64,000 bases of DNA from Bosea vestrisii. GTDB lineage: Bacteria > Pseudomonadota > Alphaproteobacteria > Rhizobiales > Beijerinckiaceae. The DNA is taken from assembly GCF_030144325.1 (NCBI RefSeq), contig NZ_CP126307.1, positions 620,001-684,000 of the forward strand, read 5' to 3'. Every line of letters begins with the position of its first letter. The first letter of the stretch is position 1. Shown here piece by piece: positions 50,182-59,139 of this stretch. The position numbers were made by a program, and so were the translations under genes. The notes below the pieces were generated by a model. That model had not been told where the DNA came from and did no database searches. It was given only the letters and a program-made list of their open reading frames with translations.

Positions 50182-50913
50182 TCAGCCATGCTTTTTCAGC
50201 AAGGTATCCTTGGCCTGGTTGACGCGAACGGCAAGTCCGCTGGTGCCGCCGGCATCCGGATGGATCCGCTTCATCAGGCTCCGATGGGCATCGCGGATCG
50301 CCTCCTGGCTCGCCCCCGCTTGAAGCCCCAGGATCTCGTAGGCCTCCTCGTCCGTCATCGCGCTCGTGCGCGCCGGGCCGCGCTGCCCCGCGTCGCGGTG
50401 ACCATCAGCGTCTTCACGCCAGCCGGGCGCCCGGCGGTCGAGATATGCCTCTAGCAGGCGAGCCCCATCCGGATCCCCGGCGAGGCATTCGCGCAGCAGC
50501 GCGCTGAGCTCCGCGGGCGTCAGCTCGTCGAGATCGCGGCCGGCGAAAGCGCCGGCCAGAACCTTGCCCTTGATGCCGCCGCTGTCATGGTCGAGCTCCA
50601 TTTCGAGCATCGCCGATGCGACCTTGGAACGGCCAGCCGAGGCACCGGCCCCGCCCCAATCCCTCGCCCATTCCGGCATCTTGAGCCCGCCCGGACCATA
50701 GGCGCTCCAGCCGAGCAGCCAGGCGCCGAGCCCGCCGAGGAAGATCGCCATGTCGGCCCGGCCGCGCAGCATCAGCAGCGCCGCGACGCCGAGCGAGAGC
50801 GTGCCGCCGACGACCTTGCCGAACCTGACCAGCTTCTTCGGATCGGCCCCGGCGAAGAACTTGGCCACCCACCAGAGCAGGATCAGCGTGGCGACACCAT
50901 AGAGCAGCATCAC
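50182..50913 (-). CDS. Membrane-anchored DnaJ-domain protein
   Basis: A 243-residue protein with two N-terminal hydrophobic helices (MMLLYGVATLILLWWVAKFF and VVGGTLSLGVAALLMLRGRADMAIFLGGLGAWLLGW). A middle segment with LDELTPAELSALLRECLAGDPDGARLLEAYLDRR follows, then a C-terminal J-domain (EEAYEILGLQAGASQEAIRDAHRSLMKRIHPDAGG). The catalytic HPD is present. This Tim14/DjlA-like architecture recruits DnaK near the membrane. Its start overlaps the upstream VWA gene, so the two are coupled. Confidence 0.88.
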   Translation of the reverse strand: MMLLYGVATLILLWWVAKFFAGADPKKLVRFGKVVGGTLSLGVAALLMLRGRADMAIFLGGLGAWLLGWSAYGPGGLKMPEWARDWGGAGASAGRSKVASAMLEMELDHDSGGIKGKVLAGAFAGRDLDELTPAELSALLRECLAGDPDGARLLEAYLDRRAPGWREDADGHRDAGQRGPARTSAMTDEEAYEILGLQAGASQEAIRDAHRSLMKRIHPDAGGTSGLAVRVNQAKDTLLKKHG

Positions 50914-51659
50914 GGCTTGCGGCCCTCCATTGCCGCGAGGAGCCTCTGCGCCGCAGCATTCTGCCCAGCGAGCCTCAGCAGCGCCTCGCGCCCGCCGCTG
51001 GCATAGGCTGCCGCACTGCGCAGGAGCTCGAGCAGCGAGTTCGGCGCATTGACGTCGAAGCGGGCATGGGCGCCGCCGGTCAGGCGCGCGATCTCGGCGA
51101 AGGCGGCGCTGGCGTCGGGATCTGCGCCTTCCTGGAAGATGAAGCCCTTGATGCCGCGCAGGCCGAGTTCGCCGGCGAGCGCGCAGAGTCGGTCGACATT
51201 CTCCTCCATCGCATCACCGACATAGACGAAGGCCCGGATCGGCACCCGCCGTTCCTCGTCGCGGACATGCTTGAGCACGCGAGAAATCTGCGTCTGCCCG
51301 CCGCGGCAATCGATCTTGTTCATCAGCCCGGTCAGGCGCTGCGGCTCGCCGAGCCAGCCCGAGGCGCGGCACTCGTCGAAGCCGCGAAAATAGATGAGCT
51401 GCACCGCGAGCCCACCGGTCTTCGCCGCGACCTCGAACATCTGGCCCTGCAGCGAGCAGGCGAGATCCCAGCTCGGCTGCCGGCTCATCGTCGCATCGAG
51501 CGCGAAGACGAGCCGCCCAGCCTGCCCGGTTGCGAGCGGGGCGAGCTGCTTCGCCGCAGCGACGAAACGGTCGATCTCACCGGGCTTCGAGCGCGCAGCG
51601 CTCTCCACCGGACGCGTCTCGCCCGCCTTGCCCACCGCCTTGCCGTCTTCGCGTGTCAT
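50910..51659 (-). CDS. VWA-domain protein coupled to a DnaJ-like gene
   Basis: A 249-residue protein resembling a von Willebrand A domain. RLVFALDATMSRQPSWDLACSLQ has the D-x-T-x-S-like MIDAS pattern and FVYVGDAMEENVDRL the second site. It is predicted soluble. Its stop overlaps the DnaJ-like start by four bases. The pair is also seen in relatives, to my recollection, but the function is not established. Confidence 0.75.
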   Translation of the reverse strand: MTREDGKAVGKAGETRPVESAARSKPGEIDRFVAAAKQLAPLATGQAGRLVFALDATMSRQPSWDLACSLQGQMFEVAAKTGGLAVQLIYFRGFDECRASGWLGEPQRLTGLMNKIDCRGGQTQISRVLKHVRDEERRVPIRAFVYVGDAMEENVDRLCALAGELGLRGIKGFIFQEGADPDASAAFAEIARLTGGAHARFDVNAPNSLLELLRSAAAYASGGREALLRLAGQNAAAQRLLAAMEGRKP

Positions 51660-51743
51660 GCCATCAGCCGGGATTCGCTCATGCCAGAGATATTGGCCGC
51701 GCCGCCGGCATTTGCTACCCGTCGAGCGGGTTGGAGGAGCGCT

Positions 51744-52592
51744 ATGTCACAGGTCGCGGTTTTCGAGACGGTCAAGGCGATGCGCGAGGCCGTCGCGTCC
51801 TGGCACGCCGCTGGCGAGAAGGTCGCGCTGGTGCCGACCATGGGCGCATTGCACGAGGGCCATATCGCGCTCGTCACCGAGGCGCAAAAGCACGCCCGCC
51901 GTGTCATCGTCTCGATCTTCGTCAACCCGACGCAGTTCGCCCCGCACGAGGACTTCAAGAAATACCCGCGCACCTTCGACAGCGACCGCGCCCAGCTGGA
52001 AGCGGTCGGTGCCGATGCGATCTACTTCCCGGCGGTCGAGGAGATGTATCCGCCCGGCTTCGCCAGCCGCGTGCTGCTGCTCGGCCCAGCCGCCGTCGGC
52101 CTGGAGGATCGCTTCCGCCCGACGCATTTCGAAGGCGTGGCAACGGTTTGCTGCAAGCTCTTCACGCAGTCGCAGGCCGATTTCGCCGTCTTCGGCGAGA
52201 AGGACTACCAGCAGCTCAAGGTGGTGACGCGGATGGCCCGCGACCTCGATCTCGGCATCGAGATCGTGCCGCTCGCGACCTTCCGCGAGGCCGACGGCCT
52301 CGCAATGTCCTCGCGCAACCGCTACCTCTCGGCTGAGGAGCGTGCGCTCGCCCCGACATTGCATAAAGTCATGCAGGCCCTCGCCGCCCGCATCCGCAAT
52401 GACGATCCGCTGTTCCAGGCAGTCGCCGACGCCCAGACCGAGATCATCACCGCCGGCTTCGAGCTCGACTATCTCGAAGCCCGCCACGCCGAGACATTAG
52501 CGCCGGTGACCTCGCGCGCCGATGGCCCGATCCGCCTGCTGATCGCGGCCCGGATCGGCGCGACGCGATTGATCGACAATATCGGGGTGTGA
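51744..52592 (+). CDS. panC: Pantothenate synthetase
   Basis: A 282-residue ATP-dependent ligase joining pantoate and beta-alanine. The HIGH-like PTMGALHEGH (~31-40) and the KMSKS-like MSSRNRYLS (~192-200) bind ATP, and IFVNPTQF, ACCKLF-like CCKLFTQSQAD and FGEKDYQQL match the family. The start at 51744 has GGAGGAG upstream, at a clean distance. Upstream frames reaching 51066 are shadows of the VWA gene. Confidence 0.95.
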   Translation: MSQVAVFETVKAMREAVASWHAAGEKVALVPTMGALHEGHIALVTEAQKHARRVIVSIFVNPTQFAPHEDFKKYPRTFDSDRAQLEAVGADAIYFPAVEEMYPPGFASRVLLLGPAAVGLEDRFRPTHFEGVATVCCKLFTQSQADFAVFGEKDYQQLKVVTRMARDLDLGIEIVPLATFREADGLAMSSRNRYLSAEERALAPTLHKVMQALAARIRNDDPLFQAVADAQTEIITAGFELDYLEARHAETLAPVTSRADGPIRLLIAARIGATRLIDNIGV

Positions 52593-52620
52593 GGCTGAGG
52601 GCGATCTGAAGAGGCCACCA

Positions 52621-53139
52621 ATGAACCGCAGAGCGACCTTCACCCTCGACGAGCTTGATCTTCGCCGCGCGGTGCGCCTGCACACCTTCAGCGCGTTCCG
52701 GGAGAAGCGCACGATCATCCGCATGGCGGTGCTCTGGGCCATCGCGATGGCGGCGTTCGTGGGCTTCTTCTCCGCCGCCGGAATGCCCTGGCCCGAACTG
52801 CGCGGCAACCTCCTGCCGTTCGCGCTGATCATCTTCGCGACCATCCTCGGCACGAGCCTTGGGATTCCGCTTGCGCTCAGCCCACTCGTCATCCGCCGAC
52901 GCTTCAAGCAGGACAAGCTGGTCCGCAAGCCCGTCACGGCCAGCTGGGACGAGGAAGCCTATGAGGCCGAGCAGCCCGGCGCACGCAACCACATCCCGTG
53001 GCGCGACTACATGAAGATCCGCGAGGACCGGCATCTCTTCCTGTTCTTCATCTCGGACTACAGCTACCAGATCCTGCCGAAGCGCGCGCTGACGCCCGAG
53101 CAGATCGCGGATCTCCAGCGCGTGCTCTCCGCGCTCTGA
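52621..53139 (+). CDS. YcxB-like membrane protein
   Basis: A 172-residue protein. Two hydrophobic helices (IRMAVLWAIAMAAFVGFFSAAG and LLPFALIIFATILGTSLGIPLAL) are followed by a soluble C-terminal half with IPWRDYMKIREDRHLFLFFISDYSYQILPKRALTPEQIADLQRVLSAL, typical of the YcxB C-terminal domain. The family has no defined function. It follows panC by 28 bases. Confidence 0.8.
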   Translation: MNRRATFTLDELDLRRAVRLHTFSAFREKRTIIRMAVLWAIAMAAFVGFFSAAGMPWPELRGNLLPFALIIFATILGTSLGIPLALSPLVIRRRFKQDKLVRKPVTASWDEEAYEAEQPGARNHIPWRDYMKIREDRHLFLFFISDYSYQILPKRALTPEQIADLQRVLSAL

Positions 53140-53166
53140 ATGGAAAGCAAGGACTCGCTCTCCTTG

Positions 53167-53604
53167 CTACAACAGCCCCAGCTCCGCCAGCTCGCGCCGC
53201 ATCTGCTCGGGCATGATGCCGAGATCGCCGCTGCGCTCCGAGATGTCGCGCGGCGCGTCCTTGTCCTGCAGATAGCGCCAGCCCTGGAACGGCCGGAAGG
53301 GGCGCGGCTCGACCGGCACCACCACCGGCTCCATCACCAGATGGCAGCGGCCGATGCCCTCGCCGTCGGTGAAGGGCCGAATGTCGATCAGGCGCTGGCG
53401 CGCCGAGACCTGGCCCTTGATCACCCAGTAGAGCGAACCGCCGGTGACGATCTCCTCGATCCGCTTCGGCACCATGCGGGTGGTGTGCAACTGCTCCGCC
53501 GGTTCGCCGCGGGCACGGCGCTGTGCCTGCCGCTCGGCGATCCACTGTTCGAGGTCGCTGATCGATTCGGCGCCGACGCAGAGCTTGAGGATATGGAGCG
53601 GCAT
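53167..53604 (-). CDS. DUF1489 family protein
   Basis: A 145-residue alphaproteobacterial protein starting MPLHILKLCVGAESISDLEQWI. It contains HTTRMVPKRIEEIVTGGSLYWVIKGQVSARQRL, and VEPRPFRPFQGWRYLQDKDAPRDI, matching DUF1489. Function unknown; some members precede or follow lysine-related genes. The start at 53604 is chosen by homology over a longer frame. Confidence 0.88.
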   Translation of the reverse strand: MPLHILKLCVGAESISDLEQWIAERQAQRRARGEPAEQLHTTRMVPKRIEEIVTGGSLYWVIKGQVSARQRLIDIRPFTDGEGIGRCHLVMEPVVVPVEPRPFRPFQGWRYLQDKDAPRDISERSGDLGIMPEQMRRELAELGLL

Positions 53605-53755
53605 GGCGGGCAACCTAATCCTCGCAGGCGCCCCTCGCCAGAGCCTGCGGCCTTTCTCCACAACCGCGCCACGCCGGGGTGGCCAGCACAAGCGCGGTCA
53701 TGACGGCGCCGCTCCTACAGGCTAGTAAGGCCACCGATCCGAACGGAGGCACGAC

Positions 53756-54535
53756 ATGCGCGGACTGCAAGGCAAGGCCATTCTCGTCACCGGCTCATCG
53801 ACCGGCATCGGCTACGCCATGGCCGAACGCCTGATCGCCGAGGGCGCCAAGGTGCTGGTCCATGGCCGCGAGCAGAACGAGGTCGACACCGCCTGCCGCA
53901 AGCTCGGCCCCTCGACCGCCAGCGCGATCGGCGATCTCGCCGAGCCGGCAACGGCGCAGGCACTGGTCGACGCGACGCGCAAGGCCTTCGGCCGCATCGA
54001 TGGCCTGGTCAACAATGCCGGCATCTATCCGCGCGGCGTGCTGGCTGAGACCACCGCCGCCTTCTTCGACCATATCTTCGCGATCAACACCCGCGCGCCG
54101 CTGCTCTGCGCCGAGGCGGCGATCCGCGCCTTCCGGCTGCAGAAATCCGGCGGCTCGATCCTCACCGTCGGCTCGATCAACGCATTTTGCGGCAATTCCA
54201 ACCTCACGGTGTATTCGATGTCGAAGGGCGCGCTGATGACGATGACGCGCAACCTCGCCAACACGCTCGGGCGCGAGCACATCCGGGTCAACCAGCTCAA
54301 TGTCGGCTGGACCTTCACCGCCAACGAGGACGCGACGCAGCAGCGCGAGGGCAAGAAGCCGGGCTGGGAGAAGGAGGTGCCGCTCGAATTCGCGCCCTTT
54401 GGCCAGATCATGCAGCCGGCCGAGATCGCCGCCCACACCGCGTTCTGGCTGTCGGAGGAGAGCGGCCACGTCTCCGGCCAGATCTACGAGGTCGAGCAGT
54501 ACCCGCTGATGGGCCGCGGCCGCGCTGCCGATTGA
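53756..54535 (+). CDS. Short-chain dehydrogenase/reductase
   Basis: A 259-residue SDR with TGSSTGIG (~12-19), VNNAGIYPRG, Ser in VGSINAF and the catalytic YSMSKGA (Tyr-x3-Lys). It ends with a typical SGQIYEVEQYPLMGRG. Substrate unknown. It starts an apparent unit with the kinase gene, three bases apart. A terminal hydrophobic segment is missing, so it is cytosolic. Confidence 0.92.
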   Translation: MRGLQGKAILVTGSSTGIGYAMAERLIAEGAKVLVHGREQNEVDTACRKLGPSTASAIGDLAEPATAQALVDATRKAFGRIDGLVNNAGIYPRGVLAETTAAFFDHIFAINTRAPLLCAEAAIRAFRLQKSGGSILTVGSINAFCGNSNLTVYSMSKGALMTMTRNLANTLGREHIRVNQLNVGWTFTANEDATQQREGKKPGWEKEVPLEFAPFGQIMQPAEIAAHTAFWLSEESGHVSGQIYEVEQYPLMGRGRAAD

Positions 54536-54538
54536 ACC

Positions 54539-55381
54539 ATGCCTGAGAACGACGTGTTCGCGCCCTGGCTGGCGCGCTGGCAGCTCAAGCCCGCCGGCAA
54601 GCCGATCAGGACGCATGCCAGCCAGCTTTTGCCCGTGTTGCTTGACGGCCAGCCGGCAATGCTGAAGCTGCCCGAGATCGAGGACGAGCGGCTCGGCTAC
54701 CTGCAGCTCGACTACTGGGATGGCGACGGCGCCGCCCGCCTCCTCGCCCGCAGCGAGAATGGTGAGGCGATGCTGATCGAACGCGCCACCGGCACGCGTT
54801 CGATCGCGGCCATGGCGCGCAGCGGCGCGGCTGGCGATGACGAGGCGACCGTCATTCTCTGCGACGCCATCGCCGCTCTGCAGAAGCCGCGTGGCCCGGC
54901 GCCCTCCGGACTGATCCCGCTTGAGGTCTGGTTCAAGGACCTCTTCCCGATGGCGCAAGAGCGTGGCGGAATCCTCGCCCGCTCCGCCGCAGCGGCGACC
55001 GAATTGCTGCCGGCGCAGCGCGAGATCGTGCCGCTGCATGCCGACCTGCACCATGACAACGTCCTCGATTTCGAAGGCAGAGGCTGGCTGGCCATCGATC
55101 CGAAATCGGTGATCGGCGACCGCGCCTTCGAATACACCATCCTGTTCTGCGATCCTGATCTCGCCGATCCCGAGCCGCCGGTCGCGCCCCTGCCCGGCCG
55201 TTTCGAGCGCCGGCTGGAGATAGTACTGGCGAAGTCCGGGCTGGAGCGCGAGCGCCTGCTGAAATGGATCCTGGCCTGGTGCGGTCTCTCTGCCGCCTGG
55301 TTCCTCGGCGACGACGATCCGCTGGCGGAGATCAATATCGCTGTTGCCGAGCGAGCGATCGTGGCTCTCGACGCGCTTTAA
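54539..55381 (+). CDS. APH(6)-like phosphotransferase
   Basis: A 280-residue protein of the aminoglycoside/hydroxyurea phosphotransferase family (APH(6) type). The Brenner-like VPLHADLHHDNVLDF and GWLAIDPKSVIGDRAFEYTILFCDP carry the catalytic Asp and metal ligands. APH(6) enzymes phosphorylate streptomycin, but many chromosomal members act on unknown sugars. No transposon or resistance context is present, so I would not call it a resistance gene. Its stop codon overlaps the convergent PLP gene by four bases. Confidence 0.82.
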   Translation: MPENDVFAPWLARWQLKPAGKPIRTHASQLLPVLLDGQPAMLKLPEIEDERLGYLQLDYWDGDGAARLLARSENGEAMLIERATGTRSIAAMARSGAAGDDEATVILCDAIAALQKPRGPAPSGLIPLEVWFKDLFPMAQERGGILARSAAAATELLPAQREIVPLHADLHHDNVLDFEGRGWLAIDPKSVIGDRAFEYTILFCDPDLADPEPPVAPLPGRFERRLEIVLAKSGLERERLLKWILAWCGLSAAWFLGDDDPLAEINIAVAERAIVALDAL

Positions 55382-56346
55382 TTTCGCATCCAACCGCTGA
55401 ATTGGTCCGGCAGGACGTTCGCCCCGCAGATCACCGTGGCCACGCGCTTGCCGCGATAGCGCTCGGGCTCTTCAAGCATCGCCGCGATGCCGAGTGCGGC
55501 CGAAGGCTCGGTGATGAGGGCAGCGTGCCGGTAGAGCATCCGCATGCCCTCGATGATGCTTGCCTCCTCGACCAGCGGAACATGGTCGGCAACAGCGAGC
55601 AGGTCGTCGAGAACCTCCGGAATCGGAAATCGCCCGGCGACGCCGTCGGCGATGGTGTCTGTACTCTCTGTGGTCACGACCGATCGGGCTCGCCATGACA
55701 GCGCCAGGGCCGGCGCGCCCTTCGGTTGGATGCAGACGATCTCTGTCGTCGGCAACAGGGTTTTCATGACATGCCCGACGCCGGTCGCCAGCGCGCCGCC
55801 GCCGAGCGCGAGCAGGACGGTATCGATGCGGTCGAAGCCTTCGACGAGTTCGAGCCCGATCGTGGCCGCGCCTTCGCAGGTGTCGAGATTCTCGCTGTCC
55901 TCGATCAGGAAGGCCTCGCCATCAGCCGCAATCGCGCGGGCGCGCTCACGGGCGTTCTCGATGTCGCCCTCGACCAGCTCGACCGCTCCACCCAGCCGGC
56001 GGATGCGCTCGATCTTGCCGGGATTGGCACCCTTCCCCGCAATCACGCTGACGGCAATCCCCCGCGCCCGGCCGCTATAGGCGAGGGCTTGGCCGAGATT
56101 GCCGGCGCTGGCGCAGACCGCGGCCTTGGGACCGGAGCTTCTGGCAAGGCGCGCCATCGCGACCTCGGTCCCGCGTCCCTTGAAGCAGCCGATCGGGTTC
56201 GCGGTCTCGAGCTTGATGACCAGCTCGCAGCCGAGCAATTCGCCGAGCGTCGGAGAGAGGAACTGCGGCGTATCCCGAAACAACGGCGCGATCTCGCCCC
56301 GCGCCTGCCGGATGCGTTCGAGGTCGAGCCTGGTGTTCGGCTGCAT
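55378..56346 (-). CDS. Threonine/serine dehydratase-like PLP enzyme
   Basis: A 322-residue fold-type II PLP enzyme. The Schiff-base Lys56 is in PIGCFKGRGTE, and ASAGNLGQALAY and the glycine loop LALGGGALATGVG bind the cofactor. Members include threonine ammonia-lyase, serine racemase and related deaminases; the short form has no regulatory ACT domain. It is divergent from an XRE-cupin regulator with two palindromes in the gap. Precise substrate unknown. Confidence 0.88.
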   Translation of the reverse strand: MQPNTRLDLERIRQARGEIAPLFRDTPQFLSPTLGELLGCELVIKLETANPIGCFKGRGTEVAMARLARSSGPKAAVCASAGNLGQALAYSGRARGIAVSVIAGKGANPGKIERIRRLGGAVELVEGDIENARERARAIAADGEAFLIEDSENLDTCEGAATIGLELVEGFDRIDTVLLALGGGALATGVGHVMKTLLPTTEIVCIQPKGAPALALSWRARSVVTTESTDTIADGVAGRFPIPEVLDDLLAVADHVPLVEEASIIEGMRMLYRHAALITEPSAALGIAAMLEEPERYRGKRVATVICGANVLPDQFSGWMRN

Positions 56347-56381
56347 GGGACAAGCCTTCGGCAGGATGGTAGGAAAGGCTC

Positions 56382-56422
56382 GTGCGCTTTAACGCACAAG
56401 ACCTTTGTGCGCAATAACGCAC
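56382..56422. promoter_or_regulatory. Two palindromic operators for the XRE-cupin regulator
   Basis: GTGCGCTTTAACGCAC (56382-56397) and GTGCGCAATAACGCAC (56407-56422) share the frame GTGCG-N6-CGCAC, 25 bases apart. They lie in the short gap between the PLP enzyme and the XRE-cupin gene and probably bind that regulator. Confidence 0.8.
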
Positions 56423-56441
56423 AGACCGGAGAGTGCCTGCC

Positions 56442-57023
56442 ATGAAGCCCGTCAGCCCGGTCGATACGCCGAAGCTGCTCAAGTCGATCAGGAGCGATCG
56501 CGGCTGGAGCCTCGATCAGACGGCGGCCCGCACCGGCGTCAGCAAGGCGATGCTGGGTCAGATCGAGCGGGGCGAATCCGCGCCGACCATCGCGACGCTC
56601 TGGAAGATCGCTACGGGCCTAGGGGTTCCCATGACCGCGCTGCTGGAGGCCGATGGAGGGAGCGGCGATGTGCTGCTCATGCGCGACGCCGCGGACTTGC
56701 GCGTGCGCCCGTCACAGGAGGGCATGCAGCGCGCTCTCGTCTTTCCTTACGAGGCCCGGTTCGGCTTCGAGCTCTACGAGCTTACTTTCGCGCCTGGTTT
56801 CGAGAGCATCTCGGAGCCGCACGACACCGGCGTCGTCGAGCATGTCACCGTCCAGCACGGCGAGGTCGAACTGCTGGTCGAGGAGGAGTGGCGGCCGCTC
56901 AAGCAAGGGCAGTCGCTGCGGTTCCCCGCCGACCGCCGCCACGGCTATCGCAACCGAACGGGCGAGGAAGCCGTGGTCATGGACCTGATCCACTACCGGT
57001 TCGCGCCAAGCCCGAAGGCTTGA
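56442..57023 (+). CDS. XRE-cupin transcriptional regulator
   Basis: A 193-residue regulator with an N-terminal Cro/CI helix-turn-helix (LLKSIRSDRGWSLDQTAARTGVSKAMLGQIERGESAPTIATLWKIATGLGV) and a C-terminal cupin domain (~105-185; EPHDTGVVEHVTVQHGEVELLVEEEWRPLKQGQSLRFPADRRHGYRNR), which senses a small molecule, often an amino acid. The ATG at 56442 has GGAGAG upstream. It likely controls the divergent dehydratase-like gene through the two palindromes. Confidence 0.93.
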   Translation: MKPVSPVDTPKLLKSIRSDRGWSLDQTAARTGVSKAMLGQIERGESAPTIATLWKIATGLGVPMTALLEADGGSGDVLLMRDAADLRVRPSQEGMQRALVFPYEARFGFELYELTFAPGFESISEPHDTGVVEHVTVQHGEVELLVEEEWRPLKQGQSLRFPADRRHGYRNRTGEEAVVMDLIHYRFAPSPKA

Positions 57024-57065
57024 ACCTCTTCGAGAAGAGGCCCGGCCTCAAGCGCCGCAATCGGT

Positions 57066-59051
57066 TCACTCCCCCAGCACGACCACCTTCGCGCCCTCGG
57101 CCACCTGCGCTCCCGGCTCGGCGCCGAGCTCGGTGACGGTGCCATCGCGTGGCGCGGTCAGCACATGCTCCATCTTCATGGCCTCGACGATGGCGAGACG
57201 CTGGCCCTTCACCACCGCCTCACCCGCCGTGACGAAGAGCGCGATCAGCTTGCCGTGCATCGGCGCCTTGATCACGCCGCCAGCGCCGGCGACCGCATCG
57301 AGATCGACGCTGAACGGGTCGAACAGCGCCACGGAAGTCTGCCGGCCGCGATGCAAAGCGAGATAGGTCCCGGCCTCGGCCCTGGCCAGCGTCACCTCAT
57401 GCTCGCCCTCGGGCAGCGGATGGCCCGGCAGCGAGACTCGGGGCTGGTCGCCGTTCCACTCGATCCTGGCCTCGATCCGCTCGCCATCGACCAGCAACGG
57501 CAGGCCGAGCGCCAGGCGCGGCATCAGCGAGAAAGCGTCGGTGTCGAGCCAGGGCGACTTGCCTTCATCGGCCGTGCGCTCGACCGCGAGACGCAATAGC
57601 CCGTCCTGGCGCTCCTCCTCGAGCTGCAGCGCGGCTGCCGCGACCGCCGCCGCATCGAGCGGCTGCGGCTCGGCGCCGAGCGCTTCGATGTTGCGCTCGA
57701 TGAAGCCGGTGTCGAACGGCCCCTTCCGGAAGCCCTCGGCTTCGGCCAGCTTCTTCAGGAAGGCGAGATTGGTGCGGGGACCGGCGACGATCGTCTCGCC
57801 CAGCGCGAAGGCGAGATGGTCGAGCGCCTCGTCGCGGGTGCGGCCATGGGCGATCACCTTGGCGATCATCGGGTCGTAATACGGCGTCACCGTATCGCCG
57901 GCCTCGACGCCGGTATCGATGCGGATGTCCTCGCTCTGCGGAAACTGCAGCGCCCAGAGCTTGCCGGTCGAGGGCAGGAAGCCTTTCTCCGGATCCTCGG
58001 CATAGAGCCGCGCCTCGACGGCGTGCCCTTCCGCGCGGACGTCCTCCTGCGCAAAGCCCAGCGGCTCGCCGGCCGCGACCTTGAGCTGGAGCTCGACCAG
58101 GTCGAGCCCGGTGATCGCCTCGGTGACGGGATGCTCGACCTGGAGGCGGGTATTCATCTCCATGAAATAAAAGCGGTCGGCGCGCAGGCCGTCGCGCCCG
58201 TCGGCGATGAACTCGACCGTGCCGGCCCCGACATAGCCGACCGCCTTCGCCGCCTCCGTCGCCGCCTTGCCCATGGCGGCGCGCACCTCCGGCGTCATGC
58301 CCGGCGCCGGCGCCTCCTCGATCACCTTCTGGTGGCGGCGCTGCAATGAGCAATCGCGCTCATAGAGGTGGACGACATTGCCGTGACTGTCGCCGAAGAC
58401 CTGGATTTCGACATGGCGCGGCGAGAGCACGTATTTCTCGACCAGCACGCGCGCATCGCCGAAGGCGTTCTTGCCCTCGCGCTGGGCGCTGGAGAGCGCA
58501 TCGGCGAAATCCTCGGGCCGGTCGACCTTCTTCATGCCCTTGCCGCCGCCGCCCGCGACCGCCTTGATCAGCACAGGGTAGCCGATGCGCTCGGCCTCCT
58601 TGGCGAGGAAGCCGACATCCTGCTCGGCGCCGTGATAGCCCGGCACGACCGGGACATTGGCCTTCTCGACTAGCGCCTTGGCGGCATCCTTCAGCCCCAT
58701 CGCGCGGATCGCCGAAGCCGGCGGCCCGACGAAGACGATGCCGGCCGCTGCGCAGGCGTCGGCAAAATCGGCATTCTCCGAGAGGAAGCCGTAGCCGGGA
58801 TGGATGCAGGCTGCGTTCGCCTCCTTGGCAACCGCCAGAATCTTGTCCGCATCGAGATAGCTCTCGCGCGCCGGCGCCGGGCCGATCCGATAGGCCTCGT
58901 CCGCCATCTCGACGAACAGCGCCTCGGCGTCGGCGTCGGAATAGACCGCGATGGTGCGCAGGCCGAGCCGCCTTGCGGTGCGGATCACCCGGCAGGCGAT
59001 CTCGCCACGATTGGCGATCAGGATGGAGGGCAGTTTTGCGGCAATCGACAT
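57066..59051 (-). CDS. Biotin-dependent acyl-CoA carboxylase, biotin carboxylase/carrier subunit
   Basis: A 661-residue alpha subunit. The biotin carboxylase domain (residues ~9-450) has the N-terminal IANRGEIACRVIRTARRLG, the ATP-grasp GGGGKGM, HVEIQVFGDSHGN and EMNTRLQVEHPVTE. A linker domain and the C-terminal biotinyl domain with VEAMKMEH follow. The Lys of AMKM is biotinylated. The length fits the methylcrotonyl-CoA carboxylase alpha subunit (MccA) best. No carboxyltransferase or acyl-CoA dehydrogenase gene is adjacent in the window, so propionyl-, acetyl- or geranyl-CoA carboxylase remain possible. Confidence 0.92.
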   Translation of the reverse strand: MSIAAKLPSILIANRGEIACRVIRTARRLGLRTIAVYSDADAEALFVEMADEAYRIGPAPARESYLDADKILAVAKEANAACIHPGYGFLSENADFADACAAAGIVFVGPPASAIRAMGLKDAAKALVEKANVPVVPGYHGAEQDVGFLAKEAERIGYPVLIKAVAGGGGKGMKKVDRPEDFADALSSAQREGKNAFGDARVLVEKYVLSPRHVEIQVFGDSHGNVVHLYERDCSLQRRHQKVIEEAPAPGMTPEVRAAMGKAATEAAKAVGYVGAGTVEFIADGRDGLRADRFYFMEMNTRLQVEHPVTEAITGLDLVELQLKVAAGEPLGFAQEDVRAEGHAVEARLYAEDPEKGFLPSTGKLWALQFPQSEDIRIDTGVEAGDTVTPYYDPMIAKVIAHGRTRDEALDHLAFALGETIVAGPRTNLAFLKKLAEAEGFRKGPFDTGFIERNIEALGAEPQPLDAAAVAAAALQLEEERQDGLLRLAVERTADEGKSPWLDTDAFSLMPRLALGLPLLVDGERIEARIEWNGDQPRVSLPGHPLPEGEHEVTLARAEAGTYLALHRGRQTSVALFDPFSVDLDAVAGAGGVIKAPMHGKLIALFVTAGEAVVKGQRLAIVEAMKMEHVLTAPRDGTVTELGAEPGAQVAEGAKVVVLGE

Positions 59052-59139
59052 GGGGCATCCTCGAACCGATGCCCCGTTATAGCTCAGCCGAAGCCCTTGT
59101 CTGCGCCTTGTTGCGCAGGGTGCGGATGGGCGCAGCGCC

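Noticed and set aside
54539..55381. Calling the APH(6)-like gene a streptomycin-resistance gene
   Set aside because: It sits among housekeeping genes with no mobile context, and chromosomal members of this family often have other substrates.
53795..55393. Minus-strand frame of 532 residues opposite the SDR and kinase genes
   Set aside because: Both sense genes have full motifs. The antisense frame has none.
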